Shown here: positions 32,964 through 44,772 of the stretch, piece after piece
Layout: each line of letters opens with the position of its first letter
Numbering within the stretch: the first letter of the stretch is position 1
From: Bondarzewia mesenterica
Taxonomy: Eukaryota > Basidiomycota > Agaricomycetes > Russulales > Bondarzewiaceae
Length of the DNA stretch: 44,772 nucleotides
Direction of reading: 5' to 3'
NCBI GenBank assembly: GCA_004802705.1
Contig: SGPL01000266.1
Location: 1 to 44,772, forward strand
The notes under the pieces: model-generated
Told to the model about the DNA's origin: nothing
Database searches by the model: none
What the model saw: the letters and a program-made list of their open reading frames with translations, nothing else
Position numbers and translations under genes: made by a program

Positions 32964-35219
32964 CTATGAGAACATCCATGAGGACCCTATCGCGTCCCGG
33001 TCTGAGGCTACTTCAGAATCGTCAGAGGAAGATGGAAACGCATTTTTGCGCAGATCCGTCGCCACTGCTGGCTCTTTCTTGACTCGACGCTTGGTTTCTG
33101 CCTCAAAGAGCTGGCAAAACCCCGTCAGCTTAGGGCTTTCTGACATGCGTAGGCTCTTACCGTGTTGTAAGTATGGTCCAAGAAATCTTCAAGAGGAAAA
33201 TTAGGCTTGGTGAATGCCTCTTCGAAGATCCGGGCTAGGGTTGATACCCCAGAATGATAATGATGTTTGTGCGAGTATAGTTCCCACAGTGACGAGTCTA
33301 GGGCATTGGTCAGGTTTGGATTTGGTTCGTCAGCTAAGAATGGATCTACATCAATCGCAACGTCAGTAAAAAGAGAATCAATGCTAGATGAAGATGTGAA
33401 CCTTCGGTGGTCAAGGATATGTCTTCTGCATCGCGATGTATCATGACCATGAGAGCGGGATGTCGCTTGAGGATGTTGTAAGCGAAAGGGATTATGATGA
33501 CTATGCTTGAAGGAGAGCCATGAAGAGAAAGTCGGGATAGGCGCTTGATGAAGGACGCCAACAATGTCGCAGGAAGATGGCTAAGGAGAGATAGATAGGT
33601 TGGCGGGTCAACGATCACGAGTTCCTAGCCGTACGTGAATGGACTCTTACGTCGAGCTCAAGAAAAGATCAGCCAGTCGGAAGAAACGTGCTCTGTGCTT
33701 AAGATGGAGAACGTCCTTGTCAAGGAAGGAGTACAGACGAGTGTAGAATGATGGATAGTCCCTGCGAGATTAAAAAATGAGTATCAAAACATGGTGCATA
33801 TCTGCGACTTACAGATTGTATTCCTGCATCAAAATGAACAGAGTGTTTAAGGCGAGCAGGCCAACTACGCCCCCTACATGCAGTTCAGTAACAACAGAGA
33901 GCACCGCAATTTTATAGCAGACTTACCATAATCTACACATGCACCGACCCAGTCCATGACCATGATCGCTTTGGTCAAGTGGGGCATCACACCGCGATGC
34001 ATAACATTTAGCGCTCGCATCGATAAAGCGCTGGATATATCTTCGCCGTCGCTCGACAATTGCGGCAGCATGGTTAACCATAGGCGGGTAAACACCGCGC
34101 GGTGCGACGAAAGCGAATGCAGCGATTGGTGAATCGTGAGTTTGTTCAGGCGCGTAGACGGTCCGGTTATTTTGGTAGACGCCTTAGAGGTGTCAGGCTC
34201 GTCGAAGTAGGTGCGCCAGTCGTCCTCCGCGGCAGCAGAAGACTGCTCGTCAGAGTCGGAGTCGGGATCGCTCGTGGATTTGTCGGTCTTGGATGCAATT
34301 TTGGAACTTGGGGGTTTGACTCCGAGTTCGGTGATGTACCAGGCTTTAAGATCAGAAGGTTTTGTGGGGAAGGAGGCTAGAGACTCGAGGACAGAAAGCA
34401 TGTTTTCGCGGACATGGGGGTATTTCCGCGGTGGATAGGTGGATAAGATGGGCCTGGGATTTATTAATTAGTGAGAAGATAAATGTAGTAATATGCACTA
34501 AAGGCAGAACATACTGTGAATCTCTGAGGAAGAACCACCGAACGTCGGCATATACGTTAAGCCATGTACCGATGAACAAATCCTTCACCTGTGCATCGAG
34601 TACACCCTCGGTAGAATTGCTAGCTCTGTGCCCTTTGCCTTTACTTCGAGATGAAGGTGGACAGAGGAGCAACGCATAAATGACCTTTTTGAAAAAAGGG
34701 ACGTGGAACTGGGGCTGCGACGGCGTCTTGCTGAGCGTGCTTGACAAGTGCTTCAACAGCGAAAACAAGATCTGCAGCGACGAGGTCTACGCCCCAGTGA
34801 CATACCATCAAAGGTCAGACTGAGTCAGAGAAGAAAGTGAGGTAGTAGAGACATACCCGCAACGTGGGCTCCTCGTCTTTCAAGAGCCCAAATAAAAAGG
34901 CACTGTACACGTTTAGGCGCTCCGAAATCCACTCCCGGACGACCTTGGCCTCCTCATCGCTCTGCGGATCAAGTTTCCCCTGTGTTATGAGAGTAACGAA
35001 GATTCGGTAAAGTGCATATATGCCCTTATGGACGACTTGGGGGTCCGAGGCTGCCGTTGTGAGGTCGAGGAGGTCGGCAAGGGGGTTGAGGGAGGCCTTG
35101 GACGTGATGGCGTCCGTGAGTTTGGTCTCGAGTTCGCGGATAGATACTTGTGCGCTATCTTCGACTATTTTGCGTTTCTTCGAAGACTGCGATAGGGACG
35201 AAAGTGTCGGCATCGTCAT
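32964..35219 (-). CDS. NOC4: Nucleolar complex protein Noc4, ribosome biogenesis
   Basis: Eight exons, 35219-34857, 34771-34515, 34453-33927, 33873-33813, 33761-33651, 33580-33402, 33345-33161, 33110-32964, sum to 1830 nt (609 aa). Noc4 works with Nop14 in the nucleolus in 40S subunit maturation. The N-end has a basic SSKKRKIVED signal, then helical repeats (LADLLDLTTAASDPQVVHKG). An acidic Ser/Asp stretch (SDPDSDSDEQSSAAAEDDW) lies mid-protein. The conserved CBF/Mak21-type region follows: GGVVGLLALNTLFILMQEYN, LDYPSFYTRLYSFLDKDVLH, FFRLADLFLSSTHLPATLLA and SIVIIIPFAYNILKRHPALM. The end has DSSLWELYSHKHHYHSGVST, the typical Noc4 signature. A second Met at residue 3 is an alternative start. 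Its 5' flank faces the CCCH gene's 3' end. Confidence 0.92.
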
Positions 35220-35801
35220 TGAACGCTAGGCGCTGAAGCTTTGAAGCTTGAAGCGGGACTGAAGACAGCTGAGCGCTGAAGACCCGCAGGGTAAATATAA
35301 ACTTGCACGTGATTTTCAGATAAAAACATGAAAAAGAGAGACAAAAGGAATAGATGCAAGGGAAAGATATATGCATATGATCATGAGGAGAGATAGTGAT
35401 AGGGTGAGAAGGAACGGAAAAAAAAATGAACAGTCGTTGGCCATGTACTAGATACTGATACAGATGATTATATACCAACCAAGAACAGCATCGACCAACG
35501 CACTGCCTGCGGCGCTACACTGCTACAGGGCGGAGGTAAGTATGTGGCGTATGTATGTATAACAATCAAGAATATCAAACAGCAACAGTAGCGCCTGCAG
35601 CCAGCTGAGAAGGTATTGTGATACAGTGCGGGGTTTGTCACTACAAGCACGCATGTCCTCCGGCCCCGTCCACACATTTAATCAACCCACCGTACAACAA
35701 AGAACATCTGTCCATTACGCCAACCTCCAAACCATTTTCCCAAGAACTACATACGCCAAGCCACTGTTGTCGGCGTGACAGGCAAAAGAGCCCATAAAAG
35801 A
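35220..35801. other. Promoter of NOC4 and 3' flank of the CCCH gene
   Basis: 582 bases between two minus-strand genes. No frame is convincing. The part nearest 35219 must hold the NOC4 promoter and the part nearest 35801 the CCCH gene's 3' UTR. Confidence 0.45.
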
Positions 35802-38216
35802 TCAGCCATCCATACTGAACAGATCGTCATCGTCGCCGGTGAGCACAGGCCCGCTCAGCGGGCTGAGGGGTGTAACACCATGAGGCCAGCCCCTCCCGCT
35901 CGGCGTGCGCGCCGTTGGTCCAGGCGGCGCGGCTGACTGCGCAAGTGAGCCCTGCGACAGTGGCGTCCGCGACGGGATCGCGCCACCATATGCCACCCTC
36001 GGGAGCATCGACTCGAGCCCGGGAGGCCCCTGCTGCCCGCGGAAGTGCTCGGCAAAGTTTGAATTCCCGGGCGACATCCCGAGCCAGTCGCTGAACGAAT
36101 TGCCCGCACCAGGAACGCTCGTGCCCGGGGCGAACAGCGAGGTCTGGGGGGAAGCGAATGTGCCTGACGTAGAGGGGGAGGGAATGACAGGCGGCGGGGG
36201 GAGAGCGTGGATCCGCGAGTAGCCTGCCGCAAGTCCTTGTGGGAGACTCTGGCCTGGCGCGTGCGATTGCAACGCGCGCGTGGACGGGGACAGAGCGCTC
36301 CTCTCCAAGTCTGCTGTAAATCCTCCGCCATTACCTCCAGGTATGGGCCGCCCAAGCTGGAAGGGCTGTCCTCCAAGCGTGTCGGACGGCGTGCCGTCAA
36401 AGTGACGCCGGTCGCCCCCGCCAGTCTGGGGAGAAGATGAGAGAGGCTCATTGAGGCGTGCAAGGAGGTTGGCGGCATTTCCGCCTGCGGGAGCATTGTT
36501 GGGTCCATAGAGCCCCGGACGCAGGCTTCCGACGGTAGGGCGCGATGCAGCCGCACCCTTCGAGTTGAGATAGTGATGGTTAAGACCTGGGAGGAAGGCG
36601 GCCGACGCGTTGGAGGGGGACAAAAAGTAGGAGATGTGGTCATCCGCTACCGAACGGCTGCCGAAACCAGAATTAGACTTGAAAGAGCTCGGCGTGCCGC
36701 TGCCCAACCCGCCTATGTTCGCGCCACCGAGGCTGTCTGCACCACGCGGCGAGCCGATGGACACATGACTGTTGTCTGCCCAGATGGACTTGATGTCACC
36801 CAGAAGGGAAGGCGCAGGGACCGAGTGCGAGTAGCGGTGGTGATGCGTCTCGACGCTCGGGCGGGCACCCGCGGCGGCAGCACCCCAGCCTTCTCTACCT
36901 GGAGTAAGTCCCATGCCCGGTGGACCAGGATTGGCAGAGTTTGTGCGCGAGTATCGCCTCGACCGTTCCTCGGGAGTTAGCAGGTCCGTCAAAGAGCTGG
37001 GTATAAAGTCCTCCAAATCTTCGTCCTCCACCACGACTTCACCTGCCAATGCGTCCTGTCCACCAAGACGACTCCCAGAATGCATCGAGCTAAGGTCTGT
37101 TCGCCAGGGGGTGCGCGTAGTGCCGAGTGAGGCAGCAATTCCTGAGCGCGCTTTGAAATCTTCGGATGACTCTCCAGCGAAGAAGAGTGTTTGCGTGCCG
37201 GGTGCAGAGAATGGAGAGGCCGAAATGAAATTCGGATTTTGGGCAGGCGAAGTGCCGGGAGAAAAACCGTTGAGCGGCGGATGGCTGAGGGACGAGACGG
37301 AGCGAGGAGGGGATCCAATGGGGCCCAGATCGGTGGATGGGGAGGCACCGTGCTGCCGACGAGGCCCCGAAGGCGTGCTGAAGGGGAGCGGGGAGGGTGA
37401 GGACTTGGACGCGCTGGTTGGCTCGTCTTCGGTCGTGGTAGTACCAGTACGCGAAGACGAGTCTTCGGTGGAGGTGGAGATTTGTTTTTCGATTGAGGAC
37501 AGTTGGGAAGACGACTTCCCTTGGGCGGGGCGCGGAGGGGAGCTTGTTGCGTCTCGTCGGGCAGGCCAAAGGACGCAAAGTCTGTATCTTGGAGAGGAGG
37601 TGCGGGTGCAGAGGGCGAGACGGCGGATTTTAAGGACATGGGGATAGGTGGACGGGTGGAGCCTTGGAGGATGCGCGTGGGGGCGGTGGATCCGGGGAGC
37701 AGTGGATTACGCTGCCCGATGTTGCCAGAAAGACCTACACCGTTCTGGGCGCCCTTGTTAGATTTTGCAGGTTTGCCTCCGTCACGCGCAGCACCTCCGT
37801 TAGCGTTGGCGGCGGCTTGGGCGGCTTTCTTGTTCTTGCGATCCATAGCCATGCTCTGGCCGGGCAAGACATGGGCGAGGGCGCATTTGTGGCCAAACTT
37901 GCAATTTCCTTTCACGAACCAGGTACAAACGTCTTTCTGCTGACCGGGTTCGAGGATGGAATGAGAGAATGGACAAGAGGAGCCCGCGGTGCAAGAGCCG
38001 ACTTTGAAAAATTTGCATGGGACATGCGAGAGGTCCTTGGCTGAAAGTTGCGGGGTCGATAACGGAACCATGAGAGTGAGGAGGGTGAGAGTTGGGCATA
38101 CCCTTTGAGGAGCCCTTTGCTTTTGGACCCTTTTCACGGTCTCTATCTCTGTCACGGTCCTTCTCGCGTTCGAGCTCGTAAGCATCGTTGTCGTTATTCT
38201 TATCTGCGACAGGCAT
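35802..38216 (-). CDS. CCCH zinc-finger RNA-binding protein (Lee1-like), with a frameshift
   Basis: Exon 1 is 38216-38102, then a 61-nt intron (38041-38101), then a long exon to 35802. Exon 1 encodes MPVADKNNDNDAYELERE and an RD-repeat tract. After the intron come AKDLSHVPCKFFKVGSCTAG and two C-x7-C-x5-C-x3-H fingers, CKFFKVGSCTAGSSCPFSH and CTWFVKGNCKFGHKCALAH, which typically bind RNA. The frame then runs to SFGLPDET. From about 37520 onward the Ser/Thr/Pro-rich sequence typical of the family (GKSSSQLSSIEKQISTSTED) lies in a different frame, which continues through the conserved LEDFIPSSLTDLLTPEERSR to the stop. No GT-AG intron explains the switch; a single base appears missing in a C-rich run (37520-37557). 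Without it the product would be about 780 aa. Divergent from the MAP kinase gene. Confidence 0.82.
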
Positions 38217-38499
38217 TATTGATGGAAGAGGATTTGATTAAAGAGAAAAATAAGAGGAGCGGGAGGATATGAGGATCTTGTAAGAGGTGAACGAAAGGTG
38301 ATGAGAAAGAAATAGAGGCAGACAAGGACGAAGAGACGGAGAGCTCAGAGGACCTGGTTGGGCGAGGTGGCCGCTCGAGCGCCTGTTCCTCAGCCGGCGC
38401 CAAAATTGCTTGTGCTCACGTGGCTGTCAGCACGTGGCATCACTCGTCCGCAAAGTGCTTTAGAGTGCTGCTCGAATACCAAACTCAAGTCCTCCAAAC
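38217..38499. promoter_or_regulatory. Bidirectional promoter, CCCH gene and MAP kinase
   Basis: Only 283 bases separate the two divergent start codons, so both promoters and 5' UTRs share this space. A pyrimidine-rich tract precedes the CCCH start on its own strand. No specific factor site was recognised. Confidence 0.6.
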
Positions 38500-40061
<1,562 letters not shown>

Positions 40062-40593
40062 TCACTACCTCGAGAGCAATGGAAAATCGCGAATTCCAAG
40101 AAACTATTAATCTGACGATACCTACTTTCAAGTTCTCCTCCCCGATCCCTGTACTACTCCCAATACCTCAGCTTGTTCTGACTGACTTGATCGACCTTAC
40201 TTCCGCCCGTCCATGTATATCTCGTTCGCTCGAGTCTTCTGTGGTTATTCTGTCTCTTTTCGTTCTGCTTTCTACATATTTGCGTGGCTCTTGGAAGAGC
40301 CGTTGCGATAACGAATTGGATAACTAATCAGCTACGCATTGCGAGTCTTGATATCTTGAGAGCTTGAGCGGTGGATGATACTACCTGCCTGGTCTCATCG
40401 TGAGGGTACTCCAGGCATGGCAAACTGGAAATCTTGTCAAGTCAAAGACTACGTTTATCTTTCTGTTGGTCAGCAAGGAAGACCAGCTGAGACCAGGTAC
40501 TTAAATTATATAGGTTCCAAGTAAGTCATTGATCAGACCGTCATCGATATCGAGTGACACCACTCGAGCTTGAACTTCTCGGACGGCAGCGCC
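40062..40593. other. Intergenic between MAP kinase and Kelch gene
   Basis: About 530 bases. An open frame at 40079-40327 is C/T-rich with no family resemblance and is likely MAP kinase 3' flank. A 10-nt inverted repeat is listed separately. The Kelch promoter lies in the last 200 bases. Confidence 0.45.
40388..40497. repeat. Inverted repeat, 10-nt arms
   Basis: CCTGGTCTCA at 40388-40397 pairs with TGAGACCAGG at 40488-40497, 90 bases apart. Two extra GACCAG/GGTCAG words lie close to the second arm. It may be a folded RNA element or a binding-site pair; no function is known. Confidence 0.5.
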
Positions 40594-41808
40594 ATGCACT
40601 TCATTAAAGCAACATTTCGTCGCATCCCGCTCTCGACCTCCATACCACGTTCCTCGCACTCAGTCTCCGTGACCAGAGGCCGCGCCTATATTTTTGGCGG
40701 GGAGGTTGAGCCTCGAAAACCGGTCGACAATTCCATGCATGTCGTCACTCTCCCATCTTCCGGTATCGATGTTGCCGACTACTTTGTCGTTCCTCCCCAA
40801 CCGGAAGCAGATGGTGCTGAAGTCCCCGCACCTCGCGTCGGCCATACCGCATCCGTCATCCACGACAAGATCTTCATTTTTGGCGGACGGGGTGGCAAAG
40901 AGATGACTCCCCTTCCTGAGAACGGCCGTGTATGGGTCTTCTCCACTAAAACCTCCAAGTGGTCCCATCTCGACCCTGCTACTGACTCTGCCTATCCCGA
41001 ACCACGCTCCTACCACGCGTCGGCCAGTACGGCACACGCCATTCCTCCCTACGATAAGACTTCACCATCGTACGCGGGGGATCACGAGTCTGGTACCCTG
41101 TTCATACATGCCGGATGCCCCTCCTCTGGCCGCCTTGCCGATACCTGGGCATTTGACATCGCCTCGCGAACCTGGTCCACTCTCCCATCTGCCCCTTCAC
41201 CTCCGCGTGGAGGCACCGCACTCGAGTTTGCGCAGAACCGCCTCTGGCGCTTCGGGGGGTTCGACGGTAAATCCGAGCTTGGCGGCGCGATCGAGTATCT
41301 CGACCTCGCTTCCGCTTCCTCCAACCAAGAGGGCGGCGCCGGCGCCCGCTGGCAGTCGGTTGGTTATGGTACAGCGGATGGAGAAGGACCAGGAGCACGC
41401 AGTGTCGCTGGCTTGCACCTTGTCTCGGCAGGACAAGGCCGCTCGTTCCTGCTCAGCTTTCTTGGTGAGCGTGATCCAAGCAGTAAAGGGCATGATGGCG
41501 CAGGCAAGTTTTGGGGCGATGTGTGGGCTTACCAGCTGAAGGCTGAGGGCTTGACGGGTGCGACTATTGTGGATGCCGCAAAGACGATGTTTGGGCGGGG
41601 GACGGGCGAGGGAAAGTGGAGCCGCGTTGAAGTGAGTGAGGTGAGTGATATCTTGCAAGGGGAAGGGCAGCAGACGGGTCCTGGGGAGCGGGGATGGTTT
41701 GCGAGTGCGACCATGGCTGATTTTGCGCCGGCGTCTGTTCTTATTTGGGGCGGTTTAAATGGGCGAAACGAGAGAGAGGGGGATGGATTCGTGTTATCCG
41801 TTGAGTGA
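40594..41808 (+). CDS. Kelch-repeat beta-propeller protein
   Basis: Single exon, 404 aa from the first ATG (MHFIKATFRRIPLSTSIPRS). Repeating Kelch units carry the paired Gly and aromatic residues: SHSVSVTRGRAYIFGGEVEP, GHTASVIHDKIFIFGGRGGK, a unit around TLFIHAGCPSSGRLADTWAF, GGTALEFAQNRLWRFGGFDG and a final SVLIWGGLNGRNEREGDGF. About five to six blades are visible, giving a propeller similar to fungal proteins annotated as galactose oxidase/Kelch or nitrile-specifier-like. No signal peptide or catalytic residues can be assigned, so it is probably a cytosolic protein-interaction scaffold. The lack of introns contrasts with every other gene here. Convergent with ferroportin. Confidence 0.88.
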   Translation: MHFIKATFRRIPLSTSIPRSSHSVSVTRGRAYIFGGEVEPRKPVDNSMHVVTLPSSGIDVADYFVVPPQPEADGAEVPAPRVGHTASVIHDKIFIFGGRGGKEMTPLPENGRVWVFSTKTSKWSHLDPATDSAYPEPRSYHASASTAHAIPPYDKTSPSYAGDHESGTLFIHAGCPSSGRLADTWAFDIASRTWSTLPSAPSPPRGGTALEFAQNRLWRFGGFDGKSELGGAIEYLDLASASSNQEGGAGARWQSVGYGTADGEGPGARSVAGLHLVSAGQGRSFLLSFLGERDPSSKGHDGAGKFWGDVWAYQLKAEGLTGATIVDAAKTMFGRGTGEGKWSRVEVSEVSDILQGEGQQTGPGERGWFASATMADFAPASVLIWGGLNGRNEREGDGFVLSVE

Positions 41809-42319
41809 GGTTTGGAAGTCTCATAGCGAAGTATATTTGCATGTATCATCACTTATGTACTGTTTGTATTCCGCTGCTACGGATCCGATTTGCGCCTTTT
41901 TGAATGCTCACTGCCATCCCAGATGCTTGTTCAATGCGATCACTGGCTCCTTGAGTCGCCATAAGTACGTGAAGGGAATTCAGGGGTTTGTCTTTAACGA
42001 CGAAAGTAACCTACCATTGGGCGACTCGCAGTGATCGCATCCTCGATATTTCGTGGAAAACGATCGAACCCGCCATATATGTAGACCATCCCCGGTTAGG
42101 CTCGGAAAGTTTGCTGCACATGTCGATTAGACTGTTCGAGAGTTTGACACCGAGCCGGCGGCAGAATGCTTATGGTAAAATTGAGAGATGAGCTACGATT
42201 GTAAGTCTCATTGATTCTGCATGCATATCGTCAGTTGCTCAGAAAACTACAAAACGAGTGAACGGAGGGCTATCTTTCTCTTCTCCAAACCCTTCGACTT
42301 CTACCCGGCCCGTACAATG
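41809..42319. other. Convergent 3' flanks, Kelch and ferroportin
   Basis: 511 bases between two converging stop codons. Short frames only (for example 41988-42191), none supported. Confidence 0.45.
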
Positions 42320-44441
42320 CTAGCTGCACTTGAACTGTGAAACCAGCTTATCGAAATGGAATAGATGTCCCCGCAGTTGCCGTGCATAACCAAAGACGTA
42401 GACAACTGCGGCGGTGAAAACGGTTCCCAGAGAGACCTATGAAATAAAGCGAATTCCGATCAACGCACGCTCGGGAAGGCTTTCTGATGTGTAGTATCAC
42501 CTACCGTTGCAGCATATTTGAATTGTGCGGGCTTATTCCACCCGATAGTAAGACCATAATGAGCAAGGTCGAAGATGTTTTGCAGAGAGTATTGTAAAGC
42601 GGTGAGCGTGTTCTGTCGAGGGTGGTGCTCAAGTGCCTGTTGCAGCTGGGTGAGCTGGATGAGGTCAAAAGACCAAAGGCCGATTCGTGATACGGCCATG
42701 CCTTTGATAAATGTTTCAGCTTGTATTTCATAGGCGGACTGGGCATCCCGCAGCCCACCTCCAAAGAGCATGACAGTATTCCAGACAACTCTGTACCGGC
42801 CATTGATTCCAATATAGAAGCTCAGGACAGCTGGGAATATAGATATGGCCTCCGACCTGAACAGGCCAGCGTCCGAGATGGCCTTTACGTAGCTGATTGT
42901 GGAAGCAGATGTATAGCGTACCATATTGACCAAGATCCTGCTCGAACAAGTCTGGAAATAGTCACTTTGTAACCAGCGAGCGACTGTCAATATCACTCTG
43001 GACTTACCCTAGTTGTGCCTCCAACCAAGGCATAACAAATGTGCCCAGAAGACCTTTGTTCGGCGTGACATGATATAGTCTCATCTCGAGCTTTGGAATA
43101 AAGCCATACCTGTGACTACGCAAAGACCCCTCATACCAGCGATGAAAGGATCCGAATAGTTCGTCTCACTTTTCAAATACGAAAGAAAGGTCGAGTCGAA
43201 GGAAAGCACCGTCAAATACAAGAGGGCTATCGAGACGGAACCTATTCATACATCAATTTAGGAAGAGTATCAGACAATAAAAGACAACAGAACAGTGCCC
43301 ACTTATGAAAATAGGATGTCCGGCGAATTCCCTCCAGTCACGAATTTGCTGGATGACCCAATCTTGACAAAAATGAGCGTACGTCTTGGGGACGAATCCT
43401 CCGCGTTGAGCAGTCATGCCTTGTGCTGCTTCTCCCGGAACCTGATCCTCAGGCGACGGGGCCCGCCTTGGCCGATCAAGAACAGGAAAGCGTCTAAACA
43501 CGATCCTCACGAATAGAAACTCAAACACCGCGGAGAAAACACCGATGCATAGGAGAATGACGATCGACAACGTGTAGCCCACCGTCGAAGTGAGTAGGCT
43601 AACGAATAGTGGTGCCGCAAGTTTGCAAAGTAGATCGATGCGGCGCATGATCATGTTGAGACGAAGCAGATGCTCGTGCTTCCCGCATGCGATCGTCATA
43701 ACCCAGTCCCTTTCCACGCACACATTCATACCAACGGTGGCAAGCTTGAGAGCGCAGCCAGACAATGTGATGGCGCCGAAGAGGGACCAACTAGCCTGGT
43801 CGTTATGAGGCAAACGAAGAAAGAGCAAGAGGAAAATGACATAGCATATAGATGCAGAGAGCTTTTGGGAGAGTATGGAAGTGCGAATTGCGGAAAGACG
43901 ACGATGATTGTCGATTAATGATCCAACGGTCCTAGATACGAGCTCAACAAACGAGAATAGCTGATCACAGGAAGAATGAGGCATACCCAGAAAATACTAT
44001 ACCAGCTCCTGTGACGACGAAACCGTATATTGATGCGGGGAGCAATGTGTTCACAAATAACTCGATGCTGAGTGCTGACTGAGCCTCGTAAACGGTGATG
44101 GTGGTCAACAAGCTTACAGATATAGAGGAAATGCGAACTCGGCAGTACGGTCGCCCCATGCACTGGAAGAGATCACTCTCTGTAAAAGATCTAGAAGAAG
44201 AGAGAGGAAGGGCTGGGCATGCTTACCTGGAAAAGTGTTGGGCGGCAAGAAGCCAAATGCCTGCCGTGTCAAGGTGACTACGTTCTGCAGGATCATCACT
44301 GCTCAGTGCATTGACTTGCGATGGCTGCAAGATCTCATTCAATTCAAAAAGCTCGTTGTTCTCAGACCCTATAGCGGCCTCCCGCAGGCTCGACCCATCA
44401 TCTCTACCGGTTGCAATATCGGTTTGGAGTTTAGACGACAT
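42320..44441 (-). CDS. Ferroportin-type iron exporter (SLC40 family)
   Basis: Multi-exon gene. The ATG at 44441 gives MSSKLQTDIATGRDDGSSLR, then an acidic N-terminal tail and the first helix SHLDTAGIWLLAAQHFS. Family hallmarks in order: SSAWGDRTAEFAFPLYL; LLPASIYGFVVTGAGIVFSG (spliced to TVGSLIDNHRRL); KLATVGMNVCVERDWVMTIA, the ferroportin ERDW signature; SFDSTFLSYLKSETNYSDPF; GMRGLCVVTG; GTFVMPWLEAQLG; SRIGLWSFDLIQLTQLQQAL; and LQYSLQNIFDLAHYGLTIGW. The last exon ends LVSQFKCS. Around 12 transmembrane helices and about 500 residues fit the family, which exports Fe2+ and, in fungi, may also load internal compartments. A long cytosolic loop (RRAPSPEDQVPGEAAQG) lies mid-protein. A TTG at 44498 was rejected as start. 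GATAA words cluster upstream. Confidence 0.9.
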
Positions 44442-44772
44442 CGTCGTGGATTCTACAGAGGTGGAAGATTGTTTGAACCGCGGGCCGAGTCCCGACAAAC
44501 TCAGTCAGGCTACACCGCCAGGCCTTCTATCAGAATTATTCTAACTCCTGGTGTCTCAGCTTGGACTCCGGTTGAACCGAGGCTTATCGGCGGAATGTTC
44601 CACCTGAGATAATCCCTTATGAGGAATTTCAGAACCATTCCAAGACCATTCCATAACCATCTCAGGATTATCAAATCAGCATCATCGCGACGACCTCGAG
44701 CAGGCCGAGCGGCACACGGGATAATGCTATTTTTGGAATACCGATTTTTTTTNCCGCTCCATTTAACATTAA
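44442..44772. promoter_or_regulatory. Upstream region of ferroportin with GATAA words
   Basis: GATAA cores occur at 44584-44588 (-), 44608-44612 (+), 44668-44672 (-, within TGATAA) and near 44721 (+), four in 330 bases where fewer than one is expected by chance. None is the full ATCWGATAA. Short accattcca repeats lie at about 44633-44655. The window ends in a homopolymer T run next to an N. Confidence 0.4.

Noticed and set aside
35855..36643. 262-codon minus-strand frame
   Set aside because: Same strand but wrong frame of the CCCH gene; Arg/Pro-rich shadow of the real Ser/Gly-rich frame.
36913..37647. 244-codon plus-strand open frame
   Set aside because: Antisense to the CCCH gene; its openness follows from the GC-rich, Ser/Pro-rich coding strand, and it has no recognisable domain.
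40570..40593. Non-ATG start of the Kelch gene at 40570
   Set aside because: It is a TTG; the first in-frame ATG at 40594 gives a complete protein.
44442..44498. TTG start for ferroportin
   Set aside because: Nuclear genes start at ATG, and the ATG at 44441 precedes all conserved segments.

Overview
The window is nuclear DNA of a filamentous basidiomycete, probably an agaricomycete. The evidence is genes split by many 50-60 nt GT-AG introns, a kinetochore Sos7 protein, a mushroom-type cytochrome b561 protein, a TEY MAP kinase and fungal ferric reductases. Coding sequence was assembled by hand from splice sites and reading-frame closure; exon sums divide by three for every gene where this was checked. 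No CRISPR, tRNA, rRNA or intact transposon was seen. Single unresolved bases (N) lie at 90, 2517 and 44753.

Left part (1-14100) is an iron/corepressor block. It runs: TUP1 corepressor (+, 5' end outside the window); a ferric reductase on + carrying several disabling lesions; a WD40-only TUP1 paralog (+); and a second ferric reductase (-), intact except for one homopolymer frameshift. The two TUP1 copies share all six comparable intron positions and phases, and the two reductases share most of theirs, so the block looks like a duplicated TUP1-FRE pair with one reductase inverted. Each reductase has two exact ATCWGATAA sites upstream, the consensus of the fungal iron-sensing GATA repressors (SreA/Sre1/Fep1 family). 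I saw no other exact match by eye in the window.

Middle part (15660-25562) holds housekeeping and cell-division genes: mitochondrial ribosomal protein MRPL27, kinetochore protein Sos7, a kinesin-10 (KIF22/Kid-like), a small cytochrome b561 protein, and a 245-residue protein with a SPOC/MED25-like domain. A gene-poor stretch follows (about 25.6-31.5 kb) that holds only short, unrecognised exon-like islands.

Right part (31541-44441) is compact and conserved: eIF2-alpha (+) convergent with NOC4 (-); a CCCH zinc-finger gene (-, with a probable frameshift) divergent from a Fus3/Kss1-type MAP kinase (+); a one-exon Kelch protein (+); and a ferroportin-type iron exporter (-). Four iron- or heme-membrane genes (two reductases, b561, ferroportin) therefore lie within 45 kb, although they do not form one contiguous cluster.
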